A stretch of 64,000 nt of DNA. It comes from Anaeramoeba flamelloides (Eukaryota > Metamonada > Anaeramoebidae). The notes beneath the pieces were generated by a model. It had not been told where the DNA came from, did not search any database, and saw nothing but the letters and a program-made list of their open reading frames with translations. Both the position numbers and the translations under genes were made by a program. Positions 11,209 to 21,671 of the stretch are shown piece after piece. Where the stretch lies: positions 2,361,001 to 2,425,000 of the forward strand of contig JANTQA010000070.1 of the NCBI GenBank assembly GCA_027625915.1, written 5' to 3'. Every line of letters begins with the position of its first letter. The first letter of the stretch is position 1.

Positions 11209-11412
11209 AGACAGTCAGTTCTGCTTTTGAGACATACAAACAAAGTACAAAAAATAAATTACAAAAAAAAATTCTAATTATTACATATTTTTTTGAAATT
11301 TTTTTTAAACACAAATTATTTTACTAGTATTTGAATATTGTGATTTCATTTGTTTTTTTTTTTTTTCCTTAAATTTGTATGAAAGTTTGTATCTTAAAAG
11401 TGGAACTGAATA
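11209..11412. repeat. fold-back MITE family H, copy 2
   Basis: The left arm ACAGTCAGTTCTGCTTTTGA..CATACAAA and right arm TTTGTATCTTAAAAGTGGAA..CTG are imperfect inverted repeats about 200 bp apart overall. Related copies lie at 441, 17065, 50819 and 60119. It begins about 50 bp beyond the end of the family T element. Confidence 0.7.
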
Positions 11413-12280
11413 TATAATTATTTTTCAAATTTACCAAATTGGAAATCAGTAATCGGTTCCCGTTTAAAATATATTATATCAAAGAAAATAAAATATTTTT
11501 TTAATTTAATTTATGAAAAATAAAATCATTGAAATTTAGAAAGATAATTATTGTAAATATATATTTACGAAGTGAAAAAATAATTTTTCTAAGAATATTT
11601 CTGATAAAACTCGAATATTTTAAAAATATTTTAATTAAGAATTTTTTTTAAATTTATTACTGTGAGTATTTCTTTTATCTTTAAATTCAATATATCAACA
11701 TTCGATGAGATAATCAAAGAATTCAATATCAATTTCCCCATTTACAATGCATTTAAGAGTAAATTGTTAAATTTGTACTCTATTGAAATTTTTGTTCGCT
11801 TATTTTTTTTCTTTTTCTTTATGTTTCTTTTATCTTGAAGAAAATGATTATAATTTAATCTATAAATTATTCAGGAAAAAATGATTCTCCTGTTAAAAAG
11901 TAATATCACATAAAATAATAAGATAATATTCCCAAGTAATTTCTATTATACAATTTATTTTCTTTTTTCTTTTTTAAGTTCAGACTTCCCATTTTTAAAT
12001 CGATAATTTTTCTTCAATTTTTTTTAGAGAATTTAAAAATTATACTTTAAATGGATCAACTTATTAAAATTTAAACCATTTATTTAATGGTAAATTGAAT
12101 AGTAAAAAAAATTGAAAGATTGCAAAATTATATTTTTTAACTAACTTTTCAAAAAAAAAAATCTTGATAAAAAAAAATAATTAAGCTGCAAAATGAAAAA
12201 CAATAAGTTTCTAAAATACTATTATTAAAGTTATTAATCTTTAAAAATTTCTATTTAAAATCATTTTTAATCAAAAATCA

Positions 12281-12304
12281 ATATATATATATATATATAT
12301 ATAT
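12281..12304. repeat. (AT)n microsatellite
   Basis: About 12 uninterrupted AT dinucleotides. No other feature is attached. Confidence 0.95.
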
Positions 12305-13050
12305 AAATTTTTACTGAAAATTCAAGGATATTAAAGTATATTTCAAAATGAACTTTATTTTTATAATTTTTTTTTGAATTTTAAAAAATAGTACACTAGC
12401 TTCTTTTATATATCAATTTAATTTCAAAATGCCAAAAAAATGAAAAAGAACTATAGATTGAAGATATTTTATATATCAATGTAATATCTTAAAAAATTAA
12501 ATAAGAATACTATTTCTAATTTTTAAAACCAATGGAATTTAATCAAAAAATACCATTCTGGTGATTTGTATTATTTTTCTCCAAAAATAGTATTTTTTAA
12601 CCCATCTGACTAAAATTATTCTAATAACTTTAATTTGAAATTAAATATATCAAATTTTTTTTTAATTAATTAAAATGAAATATAATATCTATTTTTCTTC
12701 TTTGTAAATGTAATAAATAAAAGGCTTTTATTTTGATCAATTTCTAAAATTTTATAACCTCAGAATACCCAATATTTTTTAATTTGAATAAGGGAACAAA
12801 TTTAACAATTTTTTATTTACTAAATATATTATTATTTGTTATGTATCTATTTTTTTTTTTTTTTGAAATATTGATTGGTATTAAGGAATCACCCTGTAAA
12901 TTGTTAATTTTCCAATGTGTTCGTTTTTTCTAGAACCTTTTTTTTTTGTATTCTCATCAAAAGATTATGAAATTTAAACTTAATATTTAAATTATTTTAA
13001 ATATAAATTGAAAATGTTATTTAATCTCTTTATCTCTCTTTTTTTAATTA

Positions 13051-13757
13051 TAAACTTTTTTTCAGTCAAAGTGGTTAAACATTTTTTTGAAATATCAATT
13101 ATTGTATATAATTACCTTTGAGGAACGAATAAAAAATAACCTGAATCATACTCATCAAATAATTTTTGATATCTGCCTGAAATAAAAATATCAAATAAAG
13201 AGATTTTCTTAAAAATTGAAATACTCAAATTCTAAGTGACCACTGGAGAAAAACAACAATGTTCGTTTGGATCTTCTACTAGTATTTGAATAATAAATAG
13301 GAAACATTTTTTCACTTCATTACCCATACTTTTCTTTTAGAAATCAAGTCATCAATCAAATTTTGTTGGGATTTCTAGTCTCTATTTGAAAAAGGAAATG
13401 AAAATGAAGTGAAAATTTTTCACATTTATTATTAAAATATCAGGATCTAGATTGAAGAAAATTCCAATAGAAATCAAAATGATTTATCAACAATCTTTAC
13501 ATGGTTTCAATGACATTAGAGTAACACGTTTTTACCAAGTGACTATTGAACTTGCAAATAAAAAAAAATTTAGCAAATGAATTATGTTTCTTAAAAAAAA
13601 TCGGAAAAAAAAAACAAAAATGTGTAAAAATGTGCAAAAATGGTTTCAATTTTGAAAATTTTCACAATAATTTTTTTCTTTTAATTTCCATACAAACCCA
13701 TTAAACACATGTATTTCACCAATTACAACTGGGCCCCTTTGACTGAAAAATAGTTTA
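13051..13757. mobile_element. MITE family A, copy 1
   Basis: About 707 bp. The ends are inverted repeats, TAAACTTTTTTTCAGTCAAAG on the left and CTTTGACTGAAAAATAGTTTA on the right, flanked by TA as expected for Tc1/mariner-type insertion. The whole length pairs as reverse complement with 23493-24188, and its ends pair with 35224-35786. An internal palindrome of about 170 bp (13275-13445, arms ATTTGAATAATAAATAGGAA and its complement) looks like a nested fold-back element. No transposase remnant was seen. Confidence 0.85.
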
Positions 13758-14261
13758 TATTCTTTGTTGATATTGAAATATTATATAATATTTTTTTACA
13801 AAAAAGGGAATTTTTAAATTATTATTTTTTCTTTCTAAACAAACATAAAGTATCATCGTTACTGTTAGAAGAAAATTAGAAAAAATAAAAATACCAAAAT
13901 TGTAACGAAATACATTTGAAAAAAATATAAATAAAAAAATTTAAAAAATCTTTTTTGGTAGTAATTTTGTTTTTTTTTTAATTTTTTAATTCAATTTGAT
14001 CAAACCCAAAATAATTTATTAAAAAAATTAATTTTGGATTGAAAAATTTTTTAATATTGAAATTTATCTATGGTCACACATACGCATGAATTTGTATAGA
14101 TATAATGACAATAAAGATCATATTCTTTTGATTGGATTTAAAAAGCAAAGAAAAAATTATTTTTTTTTATGCTAAATTTAATTAATCAACAGAAATAATA
14201 ATTAAAAAATACCGATAATATATACATATATATATATATATCTATATATTTAAAATCTTCC

Positions 14262-16319
14262 TTAAAAAAGATATTTCCTTAAAGGCAATAATCTTTTTTC
14301 TTTATAACTTCTGAAAACCCAAGTTGCTCTAATATTTTGACCAGTTAAACTACAATCCTGTGGTAATAATTTTGCTCTAGAAATTAAATAGTTTGCAGAA
14401 CCGGCATTATTATTAACTATAACACCACCACAAGTTATTATTATTCTTTTCAAAAATTTTACCCTCTTAAACCCATAGTCCATCTCTTGTATCCAAAATG
14501 TTTTATTTGAAAAATAATTTGGTAATATTTTTTGTAAATCAAAATCTACTAAATCAAATTTTCTTCGACTAGATTGATAATCAGGTATCAAATGTTTATA
14601 TTCTTCAAATTCATCATCATCGTCATCGTCATCGTCATCATCATCAATATCATCGTTAAATTCAAGATCATCTGTTTCAGATTCGTATCTAGATACATTG
14701 AACTCCTCGTCTTGCTCAACTATCATTGCGTGATCTGAATCGTCATCTTTAACAATAAAGCCATCATTGAAATCATACTCATCATTTTCAAAATCAGATT
14801 CTTCTTCAGATTCATTTTTTTTTTCCCCTCTATTTGCTGTTCTCCCCTTTGGGTATTCTATTAAAATATAAGGTCTTAACACTTGTCTTTTTTTATATTT
14901 GTAGCAATCTTCCATCCAGCCAGAGATCAGGATTTTTGCTCTTCCTTTCGTGGCTTCTAAAAAATTTGGTGTTTGGAGATTTTGATTACAAATAACATAC
15001 ATGTTTTGCTTAGGTTTCCATTTCAAAAAATACTCTGCGCCTAACTCAACCCCCATGTTTTTAAGGTTCGTCTTTTCAGGGTTTTGGATTCCTAAGACTG
15101 TAAATTTGACATTTTTTAAAATTTCATTTATATTTTTTCTTCTTCTTCTTTTTTTTTGTTGAGGCTGGTTATTTGTATTTTTCTTTTTATTTGTATTTTT
15201 GTTTTTGTTCTGATTTATATTGACTTTTACTTTTTGGTTTTGGTTTTTTCGATTTTGAATTGTTTTTTTTACTTTTTCTTTTTCTTTTCCTCTTTCATTT
15301 TCTTTTTCTTTTTTCTTTTTCTTTTCCTTTTCCTTTTCAATACCCAGGCCAATTTCTATTATTTCAATTTCTTTCACTTTCTCTTTCTCTTTCTCTTTCT
15401 CCTTTTCTTTTTCCTTTTCCTTTTTTCTTTTTCTTTGCTCTTTCTCTCGTTCTTTCTCTTGTTCTTTTTCTTTTTCTTTTTCTGTATCTTTATTTATAAT
15501 GATTTTATTCGGTTTTGAATTCTTTTGGATGATTTGTTTATTGTTAATTTCAAAATTTTTTTCTTTTTTTGGTTTTTCTTTTAGTTTGTTTTTGATTTTG
15601 TCTATTTCCAAATTTGCAGGGGGTTTTGGTAAAACGCGAGTTTTTTTTTGTGTATGTAACACATCTTGCTCGCCGATTTGCTCGTTTTCTTTTTCATCAA
15701 GGTTCCTTTTCCTTACAAATGGTTGTTGGAGCTTTAAATGTTTTTCTTTATAATTGTTATCCATAAAAGAGACTAATGAACTTGGAATTTTGAAAGCCTT
15801 TCTATTTTTTAAAGGCGAGATTACTTTCTTTTTCTCCAACTCAATTACCTTTAATTTCTCTGTTTTTTTTTTTAAAACCGAAACCGAGATGAATTGTAAT
15901 CCAAGAATAGTGTTTTTATGGACTTCAGGTTGCTTTGAAAGTGAAATGGCTAAATATTTCCATTCAAGTTTTGCTACATTTCTTTGAAAGTTCCTTAAGG
16001 AAAACAAACGACGACAATTTAGATTTTTTTGTTCTAAGATGTCTTTGTCTTTTATTATTCTTGTTTTGGGAAGCAACTCTTCACTATTTAGTAAACTTTT
16101 TTCATTGCTAACTGAGAACGAGACAAATGGCGATCCGTTATTATAAATTTCGATGAAATGAATTTTTGTTTTTTCATTAAAGTCGAAGAAAAGAGAGCAT
16201 TTTGAGATACTTGAATCTGAGACACTATACGGTTGATCTGTTTTGTTTTTAAATTTAGGAAGCGGCTGCTTTTGTTCAGGTGTACATCGAATAACGGTAA
16301 ATTGTTGTGTTTTTAGCAT
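14262..16319 (-). CDS. XRCC1: XRCC1-like DNA single-strand-break repair scaffold
   Basis: 685 residues in one exon. Residues about 5-150 match the XRCC1 N-terminal domain, which binds DNA polymerase beta in animals: KIHFIEIYNNGSPFVSFSV (52-70) and a closing ILGLQFISVSV (138-148). A long Lys/Glu/Asn-rich linker (about 160-395) contains (EK)n around 279-350. BRCT1 (about 397-488) has ILKNVKFTVLGIQNP..LGAEYFLKW..ISGWMEDCYKYKKR and closely follows XRCC1 BRCT1. An acidic inter-BRCT linker (500-575) includes YESETDD (545-551) and a poly-Asp run. BRCT2 (about 598-685) ends WVFRSYKEKRLLPLRKYLF, like the ligase-III-binding BRCT2. Order and spacing are those of animal and plant XRCC1, and the length is close to the human protein's 633. 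It acts in the nucleus, recruiting end-processing enzymes and ligase. Phosphorylation control of the acidic linker is inferred. The gene symbol is by homology. Confidence 0.9.
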   Translation of the reverse strand: MLKTQQFTVIRCTPEQKQPLPKFKNKTDQPYSVSDSSISKCSLFFDFNEKTKIHFIEIYNNGSPFVSFSVSNEKSLLNSEELLPKTRIIKDKDILEQKNLNCRRLFSLRNFQRNVAKLEWKYLAISLSKQPEVHKNTILGLQFISVSVLKKKTEKLKVIELEKKKVISPLKNRKAFKIPSSLVSFMDNNYKEKHLKLQQPFVRKRNLDEKENEQIGEQDVLHTQKKTRVLPKPPANLEIDKIKNKLKEKPKKEKNFEINNKQIIQKNSKPNKIIINKDTEKEKEKEQEKEREKEQRKRKKEKEKEKEKEKEKEKVKEIEIIEIGLGIEKEKEKKKKKEKENERGKEKEKVKKTIQNRKNQNQKVKVNINQNKNKNTNKKKNTNNQPQQKKRRRRKNINEILKNVKFTVLGIQNPEKTNLKNMGVELGAEYFLKWKPKQNMYVICNQNLQTPNFLEATKGRAKILISGWMEDCYKYKKRQVLRPYILIEYPKGRTANRGEKKNESEEESDFENDEYDFNDGFIVKDDDSDHAMIVEQDEEFNVSRYESETDDLEFNDDIDDDDDDDDDDDEFEEYKHLIPDYQSSRRKFDLVDFDLQKILPNYFSNKTFWIQEMDYGFKRVKFLKRIIITCGGVIVNNNAGSANYLISRAKLLPQDCSLTGQNIRATWVFRSYKEKRLLPLRKYLF

Positions 16320-18340
16320 AATTATTAAAAAGAGAAAGTGAACAAATTCGGGAAAAAAACTAAAAAATGTGAAATATTGTACTGTTTATAAACAGAATTA
16401 TAAAGTATACAAGTTCCGTTTTATAAGATAAAACTTAATATTTTGGTTAGATCACAATTCTTTGTAGTTGGGTCACTTTTCTATTAAATAAAATATTTTT
16501 AATATAATGGTACAATTACTAATATTTTGATGTTTGTCTATTTTATTGGTCAAAAAGATAAAAGGGTTGCCAGGTAAAATCTTTTTAATTTTGTCACACC
16601 CCAGAATCCATTGACCCATCCCCATTGAGTTACCTTGGTGAATATGTTTAACGGGTTAATTTTTTTTTCTTTCAATTAATTCAAATATTGAATTTAAGAA
16701 TAAGAATTTCCTAATGTACTAAATTTTGTTTGTTTTTCAACAAATTTAATTCTTTCAAAATTACTCTTTGAGTTCTTTTATGAAACTTAACAATGAGGTA
16801 CGCATGAAAAAAATTAGATCAACTAATTTTCAAATATAACATATAAAGTACCCTTTAAAACAAAATTGAAGCTATTCCAATTTTACAGTATATTTTTTTT
16901 TCAAACAAGTTTCATATTCAAATTCATTTTTTTTCAGAATCTCAACTTTCTTATTCTGATTGAAAAATCAAATTAAAATTGAAAACTTGTTTGATAAATA
17001 TTTTAATGGTAGACTGGGAAAGATTTCTCTTTTTTTTTGCTTATTTGTAAAAATATCAAAATCGTTATAGCCAGTTCCACTTTTAAGTTACAAACTTTCA
17101 ACAAAAATTAAGGCAGAAAAAATCTAAAATTAAAGTACATTTTTCGGATTTTTTTTTTTATACAAATTATTTTATTAGTTTTTGGATTTTGTGTCTTAAT
17201 TTGAGATTTTTATTGTCCATTAAATTTCGTTGAAAATTTTTTGTTTGAAGCTTGGAAAAAAATTTTTAACATAAGTTTATGAAATTGTGTAAGTGCAGAG
17301 GAATTATACCTTACATCCTATAATTATAAAAACAACAATAAAAAAAAAGAATGAAAAGAAATAAATCATTTTATTAAATATCAATTCCAACAAGATTTTC
17401 TTATTTTTTAAAAAAAAAAATCTTTGAGACATAGAAATAATGTTGTTTCTAGCTTTTTAATATTATTCAAAATATTAACAAAAAAAAAAAAAAAAAGGAA
17501 TATCAAACAATTAACTCGCAAAAAGAAAAATAGATATTAATAAGTACTAATTCTTACATAACCAAGAAATTTGAATAAAACAATTGTGATATTATCCATT
17601 TAAGAATTTAATAATTTAGTATTTAAAACTCGATATTACGTGGATAAATAAAAAAAATGTAAATTACGATGAAATGATATTTTGGTTGATAAAAAATAAA
17701 AAAAAACAAAAGATTTAATTGATATTTCCAAAAACAATGCGAAGATCATCTGATTAAAAAAGTATGTTTAACTCATAACACGATTTCTTTAAAATTTCGA
17801 AATTTTAAGATTTTTTATAATAAAGAATCAAATAAGATTTCCTTTTTGTTAGAGAAAATTTAGTAAATTTGATAAATAATGATAAATAATGACAAATAAA
17901 GGAACAAAAAAAAAAAAAACGTGAATAATAATATATAATCTGTAACTCATAAAGACGACTTTAAATATCAAACAACAAAACTTAAATACTTGAAAGATAA
18001 ATTAGTTGTTAAATTGCTACTACAATTTAAAACTATTGATAAAATACCGGCATTTATATTGCTAGATTCTATTCGAGATAGTTGTTAATTTCACCCATTT
18101 GCCTGGAAAATAAAAGTTATTCTGTTAATTTTTTATTATTTAATAATTATTTAATAATATATTTTTTGTGTTAATGTCATTTTGGGAAAATGACAATTCA
18201 TTATTTTCATAAAAATATTTAAAAAAAAATAACATTTTAAGGGTAAAACATAATATAATTTTGTAGTATATAAAAATAATTTCAGCAAAACTAAAAGCAA
18301 AAAAGTCAAATAAAAAATGAATTAAAAAAAAAAAAATATT
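16320..18340. other. gene-free AT-rich spacer
   Basis: Apart from the fold-back MITE at 17065-17255, nothing recognisable was found. Open frames are short and of low complexity. Confidence 0.65.
17065..17255. repeat. fold-back MITE family H, copy 3
   Basis: The left arm AGCCAGTTCCACTTTTAAGT and ACAAACTTTCAACAAAAATT are mirrored by TTAAATTTCGTTGAAAATTT near 17219-17240. The outer part of the right arm is worn. It pairs with copies at 441, 11209, 50819 and 60119. Confidence 0.7.
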
Positions 18341-20962
18341 TTATTTTTCAGACTTTTTCCTAGAAATTGAAATTTTATTAATAATTTCGTCAATTTCCCA
18401 TTCATTTAATAAAGAAGTTAAAAACAAATTTCTTTTAGCATTTATTTGTACAACTATATTTAAAGTTTGTTTCTTCACTCTAATTATATTGGGTGCGAAC
18501 ATTAATACTAAGCTTTGTTGATCCATTTTAGTTTTTTTAACGATTTTGGGGTCGATCAAATCTTTGATGAAAAAAATCAAGTAAGCAAGAGTGTACTTTT
18601 GGAGCTGAGGGATTTTTTGAACAATATCGATCATTTGCGCTTCTTTGTCTGAATTTAAAATGGAGTCCACAAGGGAAAAGGGCACGAGTGGCTCTGTTAA
18701 ATCCCTTAACCAAGATTTCAAAGTCGAGGCATAGTTAAAAGCGTTATCTATTTCGGGGTCGTCTATTTCAAAAACCCCAGAATTCAACAATTCTTTTAGT
18801 TCGTTGATTTTTTTCGCGTTACCTGGTACTCTAAACAGGCCCTCTTTCAAAAAGTTCTTGGAATTTTTAATTTTTTCAATTAAAAAAGTTAAGACGTGAG
18901 GGATGATTTCGTTTGGGTGTATCTTCTTTTGTGCCTCCATGCATTTTTCTAAAGTGGTATTAAACACGATGGGGTCGTAAGGTACTGCAAAAATCCTTTT
19001 GATCATGCGATCTGAGGGCAATTTAAACCCAGATTTTTTGATAATTATCAAATTTAATTTTCTTTTGCAATATTGCGCAAATTCAAGGATGTGGTCCTTC
19101 GAATTTTTGATATAATAATCAAATAGTTTTTTCAAATAATCGATTAGATCATTGGATGGCGGGAATGTCTGAGTCACTAAGCACATGGCGCCCCACCCTC
19201 TTAGATTGGAGTGCGGGTTGGGGTTCCTCGTGGTCTGTTTTGAGATTTGGACATAAATCTCATCACGGAGCTCAACGTTATTGATACCGATTTCTAAAAT
19301 TGATTTAATGATTTCGTTTTGGGCCAATTCCCTGATAGTCTTTTTCACCCTGAGTCTCTTGTTGCGCTTCTCAAATTTTTTCACAGCCTTGGGATCGCCA
19401 ATGTAAAATAATAATTTTTTAAAAGTTTCAATTGCCATCCGGTTATGCTTGGCCTTTGTCAATCTTGTGATCGAGGATTGGATCTTATGAGAGGAGTAAG
19501 TTAGCTTCCTTTTCAACTTAACCGGCGCCTCCTTCCTTCTGAGTATCCTCTTGCCCCTGCTTGGAGAAAAGTGTTCCATCGCATATCCCTCCAATTGCGT
19601 GGAAATGGAGCGGCTATGCGAGGATACTGTTAATTGGTTCGGTTTCTTGGTTCCCAAATTCTTTTGGTTGAGGTTTTGCTGTAGCCCTAAATTGCTATTG
19701 CTTTCGCCAAGCCCGTTGTATTTGTTGCCCAGCAGCACTTGCAGTTTCAATAATTGATCCTTTATAATTTCATCCGAATCGTCATTTCCTTCATAGGCAT
19801 TGTTGTTGCCAACTCGGCTGGTGCTGTTGTTGCGGTTGCGGTTGCGGCTGTTGCGGCTGTTGCGGTTGCGGTTGCGGCTATTGCGCTTATTATTATTGAT
19901 CCTTCCGTTGCTGCCAATATTATCATTAATCTGATTTTTGTTCTTATTGTTATAATTGTTTTTATTAATAATGCTATTGGTATCGTTCCCATTGTTATGA
20001 TCACCCTTAAGGTGCTCTTCAAAATTAAAAGTCACTAATTCGGTTAAGTCCATACTACTACGTGATCCAGTCCTTAAAATTCGAATACCACTTAGCTGCT
20101 TTTTCGAATTTCTTTTTTTCGGTTTGTTTCGAAAGTTGTTAAAAAATTCATAATCATCCTCATCGATTTTTTTTAAATCGTCCTTTTCATCTTCTTCAAG
20201 ACGGAAATTGAAATTACTAAAATTCTTTTTTGCTTTTGGTTTTTGTTTTGTATTCGTTTCCTTATTCTGATCTTGATTTTTATTTGGGTTCTGTTTTATT
20301 TGTGTTTGGTTTTGGTTTTTGTTTGTGTTTGTGTTTGTGTTTAACTGATCGTTGTTTTTGAAATTTTCTTTTTCGAAGATCAAATTGGTTCTTTGTTGAG
20401 ACAAAACACTTCTCAAATTATTGCTTTTTGATAGTCTGGAAAAATCCTTTGAATCATTTGAAAATGTTGATCTTCTTTTTTTTGGCGTGTTCTTTACAAT
20501 GAAAGGAAACCATTCACTTTCAAAGCCAAGTGGCCAGCTGCATTCACTTTCGTTTGGAAAGACCGAATTGGGATCGCTTTCCTCAAAAAATTCTTCCAAA
20601 GTAGAGACTTGCTCAAATTCTGTAGACAGTGGCGTGTAGTTTAGAAACGTACTTGGGTTTAAGGTTAATAAATCGATCCAATCTTCGCTAGTTGAATCAA
20701 ATTTGTTTTCTTGGAAATTAAGGTTTTGTTTTGAATTTGGGTGTTTGTTTGTTGCTGTTTTATTGATGTGTGTCCTTTTTCTTTCTCTTTCTTTTTGTTT
20801 TTGGTTGTGGTGTTTGTTTGGTGTTAGTTTTGTTTTGGTGTTTTTTTCCATATTTTGTTCGTTGCCTGCTTGGTTGAAGAAAAGTCTTGATGTAAGAATA
20901 AAAAAAAAAAGTAGGAAAATGAAGAAAATACTTTTTAAATGGTAATTTATTAACATTTCCAT
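18341..20962 (-). CDS. MyTH4-RhoGAP protein
   Basis: 873 residues from an ATG at 20962. The first 37 include a Phe-rich hydrophobic run, and a second ATG at 20851 (MEKNTKTKLTPNK) would give 836 residues, so the start is uncertain. Residues about 40-500 are mostly disordered: Lys/Asn/Gln-rich, an aromatic-acidic block (95-155) and an Asn/Arg/Ser repeat (355-380). The MyTH4 domain (about 500-655) includes YIGDP, VELRDEIYVQISKQTTRNPN and RGWGAMCLVTQTFPPS. MyTH4 commonly binds microtubules or cytoskeletal partners. The RhoGAP domain (about 660-835) has EGLFRVPG with arginine finger R711, LKSWLRDLTEPLVP (748-761) and LVLMFAPNIIR (818-828), so it should be catalytically competent toward Rho/Rac-type GTPases. 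MyTH4 followed by RhoGAP is the C-terminal order of animal ARHGAP39/Vilse, but no WW domains are seen here. Role: cytoskeletal control (inferred). Confidence 0.92.
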   Translation of the reverse strand: MEMLINYHLKSIFFIFLLFFFILTSRLFFNQAGNEQNMEKNTKTKLTPNKHHNQKQKERERKRTHINKTATNKHPNSKQNLNFQENKFDSTSEDWIDLLTLNPSTFLNYTPLSTEFEQVSTLEEFFEESDPNSVFPNESECSWPLGFESEWFPFIVKNTPKKRRSTFSNDSKDFSRLSKSNNLRSVLSQQRTNLIFEKENFKNNDQLNTNTNTNKNQNQTQIKQNPNKNQDQNKETNTKQKPKAKKNFSNFNFRLEEDEKDDLKKIDEDDYEFFNNFRNKPKKRNSKKQLSGIRILRTGSRSSMDLTELVTFNFEEHLKGDHNNGNDTNSIINKNNYNNKNKNQINDNIGSNGRINNNKRNSRNRNRNSRNSRNRNRNNSTSRVGNNNAYEGNDDSDEIIKDQLLKLQVLLGNKYNGLGESNSNLGLQQNLNQKNLGTKKPNQLTVSSHSRSISTQLEGYAMEHFSPSRGKRILRRKEAPVKLKRKLTYSSHKIQSSITRLTKAKHNRMAIETFKKLLFYIGDPKAVKKFEKRNKRLRVKKTIRELAQNEIIKSILEIGINNVELRDEIYVQISKQTTRNPNPHSNLRGWGAMCLVTQTFPPSNDLIDYLKKLFDYYIKNSKDHILEFAQYCKRKLNLIIIKKSGFKLPSDRMIKRIFAVPYDPIVFNTTLEKCMEAQKKIHPNEIIPHVLTFLIEKIKNSKNFLKEGLFRVPGNAKKINELKELLNSGVFEIDDPEIDNAFNYASTLKSWLRDLTEPLVPFSLVDSILNSDKEAQMIDIVQKIPQLQKYTLAYLIFFIKDLIDPKIVKKTKMDQQSLVLMFAPNIIRVKKQTLNIVVQINAKRNLFLTSLLNEWEIDEIINKISISRKKSEK
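19824..19885. repeat. in-gene tandem repeat coding Asn/Arg/Ser
   Basis: GTTGCGGCTGTTGCGGTTGC-type hexamer-based repeats lie inside the RhoGAP gene and encode the NSRNRNRNS block at residues about 361-378. It is the most G/C-rich tract in the neighbourhood. It likely varies in length between strains (inference). Confidence 0.85.
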
Positions 20963-21671
20963 TTCTCACCAAACCCAAAATACCTTCAAATCTTTTGAAC
21001 AACAATTAAAATAAACAAATTACTAACAGGAATTATAGTTATTTTCAAAAGATTTGCAGTTCCTGAAGTTACCAAAAATAAAATCAAAAATTCTTTTCTG
21101 GTTTATTTAGACACTATTTGTTTCTCACTTTTTGTTGTTAATTAACTCTATTGGAGTATTTTTGCAAAATTTTTTTCCGATTATTTTTTTTCTAATTTTA
21201 TGATTGGGGTATTTTTCAAAAAGGTAACTATTAGTAATAAAATAAAGGAAACAAAATTTTTTTGTTTATTTTACCTGAAAAAAGATTTATTAAATGGTAC
21301 TTAAACATTTCAAAATTTAAATTTGGTAGAGAAGCTTCGACTATTAATTGACCTTTTGAGAATTGTATACTTTCGTGTTATCTCTGAATTTTTGAATTTT
21401 GGAGATTTTTTGAAAAGCTGAATGAATATTGTGATCCTTTGGTTTTGCCATTAACATTATACTAAGAGTCAAAAATTTGATTGTTGAGTTTATAATGTTG
21501 TTTCCGGAATCATGTATTTTTATCCATTTATTATTTGATCTAATTTTCATTTCTAGGTTATACTAAGGTCTCGAATGACATGTAAAAATCGATAAATCAA
21601 AATTAAAATATTATCCTAAAAGTTTCTAAGAAAGTTTAATTAAATCTCTTCAAATTTGTAAGATCTTTTTT

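Larger units (their letters stand above)
9564..14261. other. gene-free spacer rich in DNA-element remnants
   Basis: This spacer contains the Tc1-derived deletion element (10643-11159), a fold-back MITE (11209-11412), a (TA)n tract (12281-12304) and MITE family A copy 1 (13051-13757). The 96-codon plus-strand frame at 9604-9894 is about what chance predicts for this base composition. Confidence 0.6.

Noticed and set aside
15156-15753. Plus-strand frames of 79-120 codons rich in Phe/Leu/Ser opposite the XRCC1-like gene
   Set aside because: They are the complement of the Lys/Glu-rich (EK)n linker of the real gene and have no protein-like composition of their own.
19762-20038. Ala/Thr/Val-rich frames of 86-94 codons on both strands
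   Set aside because: These are shadows of the Asn/Arg repeat inside the RhoGAP gene.
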